The position numbers were made by a program, and so were the translations under genes. From Roseburia intestinalis L1-82 (GTDB lineage Bacteria; Bacillota; Clostridia; Lachnospirales; Lachnospiraceae), in NCBI RefSeq assembly GCF_900537995.1, contig NZ_LR027880.1:3480001-3544000 (forward strand): 64,000 nucleotides of DNA, in the 5' to 3' direction. Below, piece by piece: positions 16,756 through 25,523 of the stretch. Numbering within the stretch: the stretch's first letter is position 1; each line of letters opens with the position of its first letter. The notes beneath the pieces are model-generated. The model was not told where the DNA came from and did not search any database. It saw only the letters and a program-made list of their open reading frames with translations.

Positions 16756-18490
16756 ATACTTCATATTCCCCGTTTGCAAATACCTGTTGATAAAAATTTT
16801 CTTTTACAAATATTAAGACCACATTTGTTTTTTCAGACTGTTCATCCAATGCAGTTTTATTAAAAACCACAAGTGGCATTGCTTCCTGTTCGCTGCCTGA
16901 CGAAACAGACTCCTCAAGCTGCTGCTCTATCTCTTCTGCTGTAATGTAGTCCGTCTCAATCCAGCCACCGCATCCGGTAATATAAGGAGCTCTTCCGGTC
17001 AGATAATGTAAGATTGGAATTGCACCACAGGTAACCATCTTATCACTTTCGCTGCCATATGACTTTATAAAGTTTACCACTTCTTCCATCGGCTGTACAA
17101 TATCCGTATCATACCTGATGCCGCGCAGTTCATCGAGTGTGAACTGCTGTTTTGGCTCTTGATCTTTTAAATACGCCTTTGTCATATAAAAACTCTGTGA
17201 TGCAGTCAGACCCACACACCATATCGCACAGATGACGGTAAGAAGTCTTCCCGTATTTCTTACATCCGGCAGCTTGTGCTCTGTCTCCACTGTTTCTTCA
17301 GTCTGTCTCTTCGCCTTTTTCATTCTGTCTCCGATACAGATTGCAATATATGGCAGTACAAAAAAAGCTTCATTGCACAGATGTGTGATACCCACATTCG
17401 ATCCAATCGGCATCAGCACTGCAAGCATCCCGGATGCAAATGCAAGGGTTTTAAATTCTTCCGAAGCCTCTTTGTCTTTTAAAATCAGAACGATACATAC
17501 ATAGAGCATCGCCTTTATCACAGCTACTGCGTTCAGGTAATCTCCAAGCACGCGATACAGCACCGATAATCCTGCGATCTGATCTGCCCCGAAAACCGCA
17601 CCTGCCAACAAAAGAACAGCCACTGCAATCATACCATATCCGATAAGCGGTGCAAGGCTTTTCACTTTTTTTGCCACAAGATAAATGACATACAGCACGG
17701 CAAGCAATAAGATTCCACGCACGGTTCCTTTGAAATTGATCACAACCATGTTACCGATTGTATGTCCGTCATTTGAATTTCCTGCATAGAAGAACATATC
17801 TGCAACCATCTGAAAATAAGTGCCGATCCCGCATGTTTTATACATGAGAAAAAGCCCTGACGCAAAACTACTCAAAACACCCACCACGCACCATAACACC
17901 TGGCGTACAAAATATGCCACATCTTTTTTCCGGTAAAAATCATAAAAAAGAACGATAAACACAGCAAATTGCAGGATGGAAGATATTTTGCAGAAAGCCG
18001 CCAGCATGAAAAATGCCGATGCAAAAAAGAGCATCCCGGACTTTTTGTCATTGACAGCCCGGATCAGGAAATACAATCCCGTCAGTGCCATAAATGCCAC
18101 TGCCGTATTATAAATAAAGAAATGAAAATTACATTTTGCAAGCACCATGGCAAACGCAAGTGCCGGAAGGATCAGCGCATCTTCCCGGTATCTCACATAG
18201 AGCCTGTAAGATAAGAAACACAGGTAGAAGCAGACTGCCGCCCATGCAGTCTCCATGCCAATGTAAGCCGGTATATGCAGTATCCCAAACACTTTTAACA
18301 GGCATCCGCCCAAAATGTTTGTCAAAAACAGCGGCAGATAAGTACTGTCCATATCTGTAAAACAAAACCGGTACTGATTCATGTTAAATCCGACATCACT
18401 GACATCAATACTAAAATTCCATCCCGACGACGGGAGCAGCGGAATCAGTGCGATCAGAATGATCCAGAAAAATTTATATGTCCGTTTCAT
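16730..18490 (-). CDS. Large multi-pass membrane protein, GT39/GT-C-like
   Basis: 586 residues. About eleven hydrophobic segments fill residues 5-430 and a soluble, presumably extracellular C-terminal domain covers about 440-586. The first loop has acidic DVSDVGFNMNQYRFCFTDMDSTYL, as in GT-C transferases with catalytic Asp/Glu there. Sugar and acceptor are unknown. Start ATG has GGAG six bases upstream in GCAGGAATGGAG, the same wording found at the end of the three-hairpin leader elements. Overlaps the next gene by up to 50 bases. Confidence 0.65.
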   Translation of the reverse strand: MKRTYKFFWIILIALIPLLPSSGWNFSIDVSDVGFNMNQYRFCFTDMDSTYLPLFLTNILGGCLLKVFGILHIPAYIGMETAWAAVCFYLCFLSYRLYVRYREDALILPALAFAMVLAKCNFHFFIYNTAVAFMALTGLYFLIRAVNDKKSGMLFFASAFFMLAAFCKISSILQFAVFIVLFYDFYRKKDVAYFVRQVLWCVVGVLSSFASGLFLMYKTCGIGTYFQMVADMFFYAGNSNDGHTIGNMVVINFKGTVRGILLLAVLYVIYLVAKKVKSLAPLIGYGMIAVAVLLLAGAVFGADQIAGLSVLYRVLGDYLNAVAVIKAMLYVCIVLILKDKEASEEFKTLAFASGMLAVLMPIGSNVGITHLCNEAFFVLPYIAICIGDRMKKAKRQTEETVETEHKLPDVRNTGRLLTVICAIWCVGLTASQSFYMTKAYLKDQEPKQQFTLDELRGIRYDTDIVQPMEEVVNFIKSYGSESDKMVTCGAIPILHYLTGRAPYITGCGGWIETDYITAEEIEQQLEESVSSGSEQEAMPLVVFNKTALDEQSEKTNVVLIFVKENFYQQVFANGEYEVYAKDKKSN

Positions 18491-18519
18491 AAAATCTCCA
18501 TTCCTGCATTATTTTCACA

Positions 18520-19380
18520 CTATGCTCCAAGATACAGCATACCTATCATTACAATACCATAAACCACACAGAGTGCCATCAGTACCCTGTCATGTAAAAG
18601 GACCTCCACAGGATCTCCCTCCGAATTCCCCTCCACCGTCAGACTGTACTTCATACAGATCAAAATCACGATCGGCACCGTCCACATTGCATATTCCATG
18701 CCGGCATTGGTAATATCCTTACACCATAATGCATAAAATGTATTGAGCAGTGCCAGGCACATATACATATTTTTGTCCAGGAAATCTCTCGTATAATATT
18801 TAAGCACCTTGCGGGTATCCCCGTCCTTTTTCTTCTGCAGCTCGTTGCGTCTTTTTCCAAGACTAAAATAAAACGCACCGGAAAGTACAGTCAGATACAG
18901 CCATTCAGACACTTCCGTCCCTGTCAGGACCGCACCGAAAAGCACGCGCAGCAAAAATCCGGAAGCAAGAATTGTCACATCTAAAAGCGGTACATCCTTA
19001 AGTCCCATACTATATGCCACATTGATAAACAGATATAAAATTACCAGCGCATAACTGCCCGCTGTCGCATCTGACACCACAAGCAGTACCTCTGCTGCGA
19101 TCAGAATGAACACCATCAGCACTACTGCGTGAAACGGTGTGACTGCGCCGGATGCGATCGGGCGATTTTTCTTTGTCGGATGCATCCTGTCTTTTTCCGC
19201 ATCCCTGATATCATTGATGATATAGACCGCAGATGTGACCAGTGAAAATGCGATCATTCCAAGCAGTGTTGCCGTAAACTTACGCCGGTCTGTCAGATTT
19301 CCACTGAAAATCAGTGGCATAAAAATCAGTATGTTTTTGATATAATGATGTACTCTCATGAGATATAAATACTTTTTCAT
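18520..19380 (-). CDS. UbiA-family prenyl-phosphate transferase (DPPR synthase-like)
   Basis: 286 residues, about eight membrane segments. NDIRDAEKDRMHPTKKNRPI (about 56-75) is the NDxxDxxxD magnesium-diphosphate motif in the form used by decaprenyl-phosphate phosphoribosyltransferases (Rv3806c type) rather than by quinone-pathway UbiA. The expected reaction joins phosphoribose from PRPP to a polyprenyl phosphate, giving a lipid donor for furanose sugars used by GT-C transferases outside the cell, and two such proteins are encoded next to it. Mycobacterial partners that epimerise the product to arabinose are not seen here. Confidence 0.8.
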   Translation of the reverse strand: MKKYLYLMRVHHYIKNILIFMPLIFSGNLTDRRKFTATLLGMIAFSLVTSAVYIINDIRDAEKDRMHPTKKNRPIASGAVTPFHAVVLMVFILIAAEVLLVVSDATAGSYALVILYLFINVAYSMGLKDVPLLDVTILASGFLLRVLFGAVLTGTEVSEWLYLTVLSGAFYFSLGKRRNELQKKKDGDTRKVLKYYTRDFLDKNMYMCLALLNTFYALWCKDITNAGMEYAMWTVPIVILICMKYSLTVEGNSEGDPVEVLLHDRVLMALCVVYGIVMIGMLYLGA

Positions 19381-19391
19381 CCAATCGTTCC

Positions 19392-21002
19392 TTAATTTAT
19401 TTCATAATCAGACAGTTTTACAATAATCGTATCGTCAATCACCTGAATAGATCCATCCGCCGGATAGGATGGCATTTCCCTGACAACCTCTCTCTGCATC
19501 CAGTTCTGGATCTCCTCATAAGTTCCATAATATGGCGAAAATCCAAGATAATCAGACATCAGATACAGCAAAGAGTTATATCCAAGGTTCGTATCTGCTT
19601 TTCCTCCAACGGTAAAAGTATCACCGATCAGACTTCCCATACCATTCGTACTGTCATTAATCTGTGTTCCCACCACGATCACCGGCTTGTCCTGCGAATA
19701 ATCCTCCACACTCCGGATCTTGGTGACCAGCGTCTGCACATAGGAAAAATCATGATATTTCGTATATTCAAGTGCCATGTAATTGCCATTTGCGTACCAG
19801 ACAAACACGATTACCAATGCCGCCGTAAGCAATGCAGACACCCAGTTTGTTATGCTCTTTACCGGAGCATGCAGTTTAAGATTCCGGAAACATGCATCCA
19901 GCCACAACAGGAAAAATACAAAGAAAAATACAACTGAATATGCCATCAGCGTATAGCAGTAGGAATTCGGTGCCATCACATAGATCAAAAACATCGCTAC
20001 CGGAAACACCACTATACCACACAAAACAATTACCTTATTTAAATATTCTTTTTTCTTTAAAACCAGATAAGCACCAATACCTGCTGCAAATAAGATCCAT
20101 ACAACTTTGATCAGACGTCTTACGGTACGGTTATAGCTGATTCCCATAACATCGGAAAATCCCAGATCAAAAAATGAGGTGTAACAAGATTTTAATGCAC
20201 TAATAAGCTGTGCGATCGTGATCTTTCCCATTGTATCGCCACCCTGATAACTGGTAAGCTGTATATGTGTGACTGCAAGTACCGCTTTATTGATCAGAAA
20301 ATAAACCGCAACGCCAGCTGCCATCACCAGTAAGAATCTGGCAATCATAAGGAAAAACTCTTTCCATTCCTTTTTCTCCTTCACACCGCCAAATGCTGCT
20401 TTTAAAATCACCACCATAAGAAGAATGCACACAGTATCCGGGAAGTATGCCTGATATACACCAAGGGAACATGCAATCATTACCACTGCTGCTATATTTG
20501 CAATGATATTTTTCGGATATTTCACAGTGAGCCACGCAGCAAACACACTGAAAAAAATGCCTATTGCATAATAAAGTGCCAGAAACATAAAAAAGTACAT
20601 GGACACAACTGCCGGAAATACTGTCATAAGTCCTCCGATCAGCCCCGCAGTCAGTTTGTTTCTTACCTGAAATACAGATACGACCATTCCCGCTGATAAG
20701 GCAAGGAACAGCAGTGCAAAGATTCCATTAAAAAAAGGCAGTGAATAAGAACCTCCAAATACAGAACGCATAAAACGCCCCATCCAGTTTAACAGCCATC
20801 TTCCCTGTTCTGTACTTAATCCGATACCTCCTGGTGTATTCGCAAGCTCATCATAATTGTATAATTTATTGGTGAACTGATACAAATGAGCTGCAAGCCC
20901 TGCTGCAAAAGCAGCATAAAAAGCTGTCTTTACCGCTCCCGAAAGATTCCGGTACCACTCAGTCAGATACTGATCCGGCATTTTCCATCTGATCGTATTC
21001 AT
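19392..21002 (-). CDS. GtrII-type glucosyltransferase domain membrane protein
   Basis: 536 residues, about eleven membrane segments. The N-terminal loop TNKLYNYDELANTPGGIG and GRWLLNWMGRF are hallmarks of the glucosyltransferase GtrII domain family, whose Shigella namesake glucosylates O-antigen using undecaprenyl-phosphate-glucose. A short hydrophilic C-terminus (about 425-536) is probably extracellular. First gene of the long operon, with AAAGGAG before the ATG and a consensus promoter at 21051-21080. Donor sugar here is not known; lipid-linked donors could come from the GtrB-like proteins encoded at 31934-33864 or from the UbiA-like protein. Confidence 0.78.
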   Translation of the reverse strand: MNTIRWKMPDQYLTEWYRNLSGAVKTAFYAAFAAGLAAHLYQFTNKLYNYDELANTPGGIGLSTEQGRWLLNWMGRFMRSVFGGSYSLPFFNGIFALLFLALSAGMVVSVFQVRNKLTAGLIGGLMTVFPAVVSMYFFMFLALYYAIGIFFSVFAAWLTVKYPKNIIANIAAVVMIACSLGVYQAYFPDTVCILLMVVILKAAFGGVKEKKEWKEFFLMIARFLLVMAAGVAVYFLINKAVLAVTHIQLTSYQGGDTMGKITIAQLISALKSCYTSFFDLGFSDVMGISYNRTVRRLIKVVWILFAAGIGAYLVLKKKEYLNKVIVLCGIVVFPVAMFLIYVMAPNSYCYTLMAYSVVFFFVFFLLWLDACFRNLKLHAPVKSITNWVSALLTAALVIVFVWYANGNYMALEYTKYHDFSYVQTLVTKIRSVEDYSQDKPVIVVGTQINDSTNGMGSLIGDTFTVGGKADTNLGYNSLLYLMSDYLGFSPYYGTYEEIQNWMQREVVREMPSYPADGSIQVIDDTIIVKLSDYEIN

Positions 21003-21050
21003 ATCTTCTCCTTTTTCTATTTATTATTTTCCTAACTTCATATAATCTTT

Positions 21051-21080
21051 ATTGTATCAAAAATGTATAGGACGTGTCAA
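21051..21080 (-). promoter_or_regulatory. Promoter of the long polysaccharide operon
   Basis: Minus strand TTGACA (21075-21080), 18 bases, TACAAT (21051-21056): a near-consensus sigma-A promoter about 50 bases before the GtrII-type gene. Confidence 0.75.
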
Positions 21081-21111
21081 ACAGTAGATTCCCGGCGCCA
21101 TTCCATTTTCC

Positions 21112-21140
21112 TTGACACCACAGGAAGCATTGTTTATGAT
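21112..21140 (+). promoter_or_regulatory. Promoter of the divergent three-gene unit
   Basis: TTGACA (21112-21117), 17 bases, TATGAT (21135-21140). It drives the genes at 21183, 22154 and 23197; the -35 boxes of the two divergent promoters are 31 bases apart. Confidence 0.75.
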
Positions 21141-21182
21141 GTTTATATCTATGTACTGTGACCAGAAAGGAGTGTTCTTAAG

Positions 21183-22136
21183 ATGGGTACAATCCTCGGA
21201 GCCTCTTATTATCAGTTAAAATACTGTCTGCGTAACAAACTGCGGCAGGCAACAGGTGACCCGGATTTTCTTTACCGTCATTATGTCGGTAAACCTTTTT
21301 ATGATACGGATGCCTTAAACACATACACGGCAGAACTCATCAAGTCCGGCAGACCATTTATGATGGGCCGCTTTGGTGCCGTTGAACTTTTCAATATGCG
21401 TGTTGCCGAATTTCATATGGAAAACAAAAAAGAGAAAGCCTGCGAACAGCTTTTTACCTGCGCCGGTTTTTTCCCCAATGATACATCCCTTCTGCCACGT
21501 TTTAACGATATCATGAAGGACGCCTGCCGGCAGACCGATATTTTAGGTTTATGGCAGAATGCCTGTGAGGATTATTACATCCGCAGATACTGTAACGATC
21601 TAAGCGCAACCTGCCGGCTGATCTCTTTAGAGCCATGGCGCAGCAAAAACCCATGGTCTGCTGCACTTGCCGGGAAAAAGGTACTTGTCATTCATCCGTT
21701 TGAAGAGTCGATCCAGGATCAGTATAAACATTTTGACAAACTCTTCCCAGGCACGGATATCCTGCCGGAGTTCGAATTAAAGACCTTAAAAGCTGTACAG
21801 ACTGCTGGCAGCGCTGTAGATCCGCGTTTTTCCACATGGTTTGACGCACTTGACTATATGTGCGGAGAATGTGAAAAAATTGACTTTGACATCGCCCTGC
21901 TTGGCTGTGGTGCCTACGGCTATCCGCTGGCCGCCCACATCAAAAAAATGGGCAAACAGGCGATCCATCTCGGTGGTTGTCTGCAGATATTGTTTGGTTT
22001 AAAAGGAAGACGCTGGGATGAAGAAGAACCGGATATCGTCGCCATGTATAACGATTACTGGCATTATCCGATGGCAAGCGAAGTTCCAAAAGGAAGTGGT
22101 GACGTGGAAGGCGGCACCTACTGGAAAAAAGAATAG
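21183..22136 (+). CDS. Uncharacterised protein, possible GT-D-fold glycosyltransferase
   Basis: 317 residues, soluble. RPFMMGRFGAVELFNMRV (about 57-74) resembles the RFGDGE signature of GT-D/DUF1792 transferases, and the C-terminal IALLGCGAYGYPLAAHIKKM followed by AIHLGGCLQILFGLKGRRW resembles the nucleotide-sugar binding end of that fold. I could not place it in a named family with certainty. AAGGAG lies ten bases before the ATG. It is the first gene of a unit with another transferase-like gene and an acyltransferase, so sugar transfer or modification is the likely job. Confidence 0.6.
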   Translation: MGTILGASYYQLKYCLRNKLRQATGDPDFLYRHYVGKPFYDTDALNTYTAELIKSGRPFMMGRFGAVELFNMRVAEFHMENKKEKACEQLFTCAGFFPNDTSLLPRFNDIMKDACRQTDILGLWQNACEDYYIRRYCNDLSATCRLISLEPWRSKNPWSAALAGKKVLVIHPFEESIQDQYKHFDKLFPGTDILPEFELKTLKAVQTAGSAVDPRFSTWFDALDYMCGECEKIDFDIALLGCGAYGYPLAAHIKKMGKQAIHLGGCLQILFGLKGRRWDEEEPDIVAMYNDYWHYPMASEVPKGSGDVEGGTYWKKE

Positions 22137-22153
22137 CTAAGGGGGAAACTATT

Positions 22154-23173
22154 ATGAGCAAGATCATTCCTGTTATGGTTCATCACGAAACCGGAGAAAA
22201 GGCTCAGGCTGCGGGGAAGAAGAACCAGGAATACTTAAAATACTGTATCGCACAGGCAAAAAAATATAATGAAAAAGTTGTTTTGCTAGGCGATGAATAT
22301 AACAAAGCGTGGTGTGACGACTGGCACAATGCCAATGACTTCATTACCGAAAAATGGACAAAATTTCATGCTGTCTTTGAGAATCTTTCCACATATCCGA
22401 CCGCATGGGCAGAGGGCATCTTTAAGCGCTTCTTCCTGATACTGGAATACTTAGAGCGCAACTCCTTTGAGGAGTGTGTCATTATCGACAGTGACGTTCT
22501 GCTTTACTTAAATGTCAGTGAATATGAGCCGTTCCGTCACTGCAAAGTGGCTGCTGAAACCCCCCTTTTACAGGATTTTGCAATGCTTGAAAAAGGAAAC
22601 GGGCTGAAATGGAAAACCTGTGCAGGATTTTCCTATTTTACCACACAGGGACTTCGCGAATTTACGGATTTCTGCATCGATATGTATGCAAATCACAAAG
22701 ATTTCCTGATGAAAAAGTGGGATGTCCACCGCAAATTCGGCATGTACGGCGGTGTCGGCGAGATGGCACTATTACATCTGTGGGTTTCTTCCCTTCCGGA
22801 AGGGGAATATTTAAACCTGTTAAAGGACGATGCGGACCACGGTGTATTTGATAATTCCGTGGGTGAATCTTCCGGTTACTTAGAACACCAGTATGAGTAT
22901 ATCAAACGCTTAAGCGTAAAGAATCTGCACTGGGAAGATGGCAGGCCTTACTGCTATACGATCGACGGTCATGAAAAAACCTGGTTTTTAAATCTTCACT
23001 TTGTCGACATTACAAAAATCTTTATGGAAGGTGTCTATGAAAACCAGTCCTATTCTGCACACGCGAAGTTTGTAACATACATGTTGAAATGCCGCGGAAG
23101 ACTTGCAGACATCAAACATGGCAATACAAAATGGCAGCAGAAACTAAAGATCAAACGCAGTAAAAATGTCTGA
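22154..23173 (+). CDS. Predicted glycosyltransferase with DxD motif
   Basis: 339 residues, soluble. KKVVLLGD-like strand-turn elements, AWAEGIFKRFFLILEYLE and then CVIIDSDVLLYLNVSEYEPF (about 112-131) follow the order of GT-A enzymes, where the DSD serves as DxD metal/nucleotide-sugar site. GLKWKTCAGFSYFTT and the later WDVHRKFGMYGGVGEM fit an acceptor-binding half. Exact family and sugar unknown. A GGGGGA ribosome binding site precedes the ATG, and the gene starts 17 bases after its neighbour, in one transcription unit. Confidence 0.65.
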   Translation: MSKIIPVMVHHETGEKAQAAGKKNQEYLKYCIAQAKKYNEKVVLLGDEYNKAWCDDWHNANDFITEKWTKFHAVFENLSTYPTAWAEGIFKRFFLILEYLERNSFEECVIIDSDVLLYLNVSEYEPFRHCKVAAETPLLQDFAMLEKGNGLKWKTCAGFSYFTTQGLREFTDFCIDMYANHKDFLMKKWDVHRKFGMYGGVGEMALLHLWVSSLPEGEYLNLLKDDADHGVFDNSVGESSGYLEHQYEYIKRLSVKNLHWEDGRPYCYTIDGHEKTWFLNLHFVDITKIFMEGVYENQSYSAHAKFVTYMLKCRGRLADIKHGNTKWQQKLKIKRSKNV

Positions 23174-23196
23174 TCTGACGGGAAATGAGGTTTGTT

Positions 23197-24243
23197 ATGT
23201 CAAAAGATCGTTCTTCTAATTTTGAATTATTACGTTTATTATGCATTTTCGGAATTCTGATGATGCACACTTTCGGCGGAATCGACACTTCCGTATCATT
23301 TTTTAACACAGAGATCCATGTACTGGTTAACTCCGTCTTTAATATGGGAGTTACCTGCTTTATCCTGCTCTCCGGTTATTTCGGCATCCGTTTTGACTTC
23401 AAAAAACTGATCCGGCTCGACCTTATGATCATCTTTTTCACAATATTTGGTACGATCGCAGTTGGAAATCTGGGTATAAAAGCACTGATCAAATCCTGTA
23501 TTCCGGTAATTTCAAGATATTACTGGTTTATCAGCTGTTACTTTTTCCTCTGCTTTTTAACACCATTTTTAAACCAGATCCCGGAAAAGCTGTCAAAGGA
23601 AAACTTTGAAAAACTGCTCGCCGTCTTACTGCTTCTTTTCTCCGTAATCCCAACCTTCGGATTCTTTGAAATTATGCAGGACGGTGGAAAAGGATTAGTC
23701 CACATGGTTATGATCTATCTGCTCGGACGCTACCTTGCGCTTTATCATAACCGCAGCCATAACACCGGACGCCTGTTCCTTGGACTTTTCCTCAGTATCG
23801 GTTTTATTTTCCTCGCTGACAGTTCGCTGACCTTTGTCCGTGGAAAGCTCTATACAACGTTCTGCCGCGACTGTTCGATTTTCATTATATTTGGTTCTGT
23901 CATGGTTTTACTGCTGTTTCGTGAATTAAATTTTCACAGCCGTTTCATCAACCGTGCTGCCGGAAATGTGCTCGCGGTCTATGTGTTAGATGGAACGGTT
24001 CAGACATTTCTGTTAAAATGGATCGATTTTAAACCGTATGCCGGATCGTGGTTTTTAGTATTCCTTGCGATCGGTTATGCGCTTGCAATTATGATCATTG
24101 CGTGTCTGTTGAACGAGGTGCGGAAAGCGACGATTGGACGACTGGAGCCTTGGCTCGTGAATGTGGTCAATGCCGTGGTGATGTGGGGTGTGAATGCGGT
24201 AAGAGGTGTTGTCCGAAGACTACTCACGTATTTTATTGGTTGA
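23197..24243 (+). CDS. Acyltransferase-3 family membrane protein
   Basis: 348 residues, about ten membrane segments. FELLRLLCIFGILMMHTFGG and VTCFILLSGYFGIRFDFKKL match the family (acyltransferase 3, with the membrane-embedded His of LMMHTF). It probably O-acylates the surface glycan or an intermediate. The longer frame begins with ATG at 23185, which overlaps the ribosome binding site AAATGAGG; ATG at 23197, six bases after GAGG, is preferred. Followed by a strong hairpin terminator. Confidence 0.82.
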   Translation: MSKDRSSNFELLRLLCIFGILMMHTFGGIDTSVSFFNTEIHVLVNSVFNMGVTCFILLSGYFGIRFDFKKLIRLDLMIIFFTIFGTIAVGNLGIKALIKSCIPVISRYYWFISCYFFLCFLTPFLNQIPEKLSKENFEKLLAVLLLLFSVIPTFGFFEIMQDGGKGLVHMVMIYLLGRYLALYHNRSHNTGRLFLGLFLSIGFIFLADSSLTFVRGKLYTTFCRDCSIFIIFGSVMVLLLFRELNFHSRFINRAAGNVLAVYVLDGTVQTFLLKWIDFKPYAGSWFLVFLAIGYALAIMIIACLLNEVRKATIGRLEPWLVNVVNAVVMWGVNAVRGVVRRLLTYFIG

Positions 24244-24261
24244 TTTTTTATTAAAAGTAAC

Positions 24262-24303
24262 GAAAAGCACGGGTTTCCGGTTAGTGGAAAAACGTGCTTT
24301 TTT
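24262..24303 (+). terminator. Terminator after the plus-strand acyltransferase
   Basis: AAAAGCACG pairs with CGTGCTTTTTT around a 21-base loop, ending in a T tract. A-rich on the left, so it may also work for the opposite strand. Confidence 0.7.
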
Positions 24304-24333
24304 GCATAGCTGCGGTTGATGACTGAGGGACGA

Positions 24334-24431
24334 AAAAAGGTGTGTCCGAGTGCTTTGGCGGCGCCGGATTCGCGGAACCCCGGGCTGTTTTGTGCAATTT
24401 GCCTTTCACTAACCCCGATACACCTTTTGTT
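24334..24431 (-). terminator. Possible long-loop terminator for the minus-strand operon
   Basis: Minus strand AAAAGGTGT (near 24425) can pair with ACACCTTTTTT (near 24338), with a GC-rich partly self-paired loop between. It lies 25 bases after the acyltransferase stop at 24456. The loop length makes it weak. Confidence 0.35.
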
Positions 24432-24455
24432 CCAAACATCCAATCCCTATTTTCC

Positions 24456-25490
24456 CTACAACAATTTCCGGAATACCGGTAATTTCTTCAAAACTAACGT
24501 AACTGCTACTTCAATTAAGAATGCAATTATAATCTCAATGATATATGCCGGCAGCATCCCGGTTACCGGGGTTAACGTGCCAGCAATGACATCCAGCCTT
24601 CCTCCGGTTCCAATAAATCCACCAAGAAGATAACAGCCAAATACGCAGCCTCCGACACTGACGAGAATCTTTTTTGTCCGCTCTGATAGCCGTTCTTCCT
24701 GAAAGAGAAGTTTCGTATTTAAGAATATAACTATGACCGGGACAGACAGCCATGTTCCAAGGTATACTTCCTGATAATTTCCCACTGAAAGATAGTCTTT
24801 ATATACCATCATCTGTGTAAGAACCGCTGCCACAAACACAGCAAGATTCCGGCCGATATTCTTCGGCGTCAGAAACTTCGTTTCACTGAAATACTGATCC
24901 AGTCCATATCCGATCAGTGGATAAAAAATGACATACTGGAACAGTCCGCTAAAATTATAATAACCGCAGAGTCCGTATCCCCATAATACCCATGCTGTCG
25001 GTTTCAGGCAGTCCAGCAATATCTGTAAAATGATCAGATACCAGAAGGTATTTTTCGACATATTCTGTGCCAGTGGGCGCAGGATCGGCAAAATCGTAAG
25101 CACACCGAGATAACTGTATAAAAACCAGTACGGCAGATATACCAGATCCGTCGGCAGTGACAGCAGAAACGAAAACGGTGCAAAAGGACGTTCTCCTTTT
25201 AAAACCAGTTTCATATAATACAGGAACGAGAATATCACAATTACAAGAATCATGCGCAGAATTCTTTTTTGAAACAGATCTTTCCCACTTTCATTTTTTC
25301 CAAGCAACAGTGCTCCGGATACCATGAAAAACAAAGGCACCGCACCTTTGCATACCATGGAAAACAGAAACGATATTGCATATTCTACGCCACTTTGATT
25401 GGAAAATGACATAAATGCTGCAGAATGATTGTACATAACCATCAAAATTGCGAGAATACGGATGACCTCGAGGTAGTATTTCTTTTTCAT
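24456..25490 (-). CDS. Acyltransferase-3 family membrane protein
   Basis: 344 residues, about ten membrane segments. YYLEVIRILAILMVMYNHSAAF with the conserved His, and AVPLFFMVSGALLLGKNE, are the family signature. It is distinct from the two other acyltransferases at 7928 and 23197, so up to three acyl modifications are possible. Last gene of the unit starting at 28407 and ends with basic residues (KKLPVFRKLL). Confidence 0.82.
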   Translation of the reverse strand: MKKKYYLEVIRILAILMVMYNHSAAFMSFSNQSGVEYAISFLFSMVCKGAVPLFFMVSGALLLGKNESGKDLFQKRILRMILVIVIFSFLYYMKLVLKGERPFAPFSFLLSLPTDLVYLPYWFLYSYLGVLTILPILRPLAQNMSKNTFWYLIILQILLDCLKPTAWVLWGYGLCGYYNFSGLFQYVIFYPLIGYGLDQYFSETKFLTPKNIGRNLAVFVAAVLTQMMVYKDYLSVGNYQEVYLGTWLSVPVIVIFLNTKLLFQEERLSERTKKILVSVGGCVFGCYLLGGFIGTGGRLDVIAGTLTPVTGMLPAYIIEIIIAFLIEVAVTLVLKKLPVFRKLL

Positions 25491-25523
25491 AACTTTTTTC
25501 TCCTTTGTGTGTGAATACGAAAC

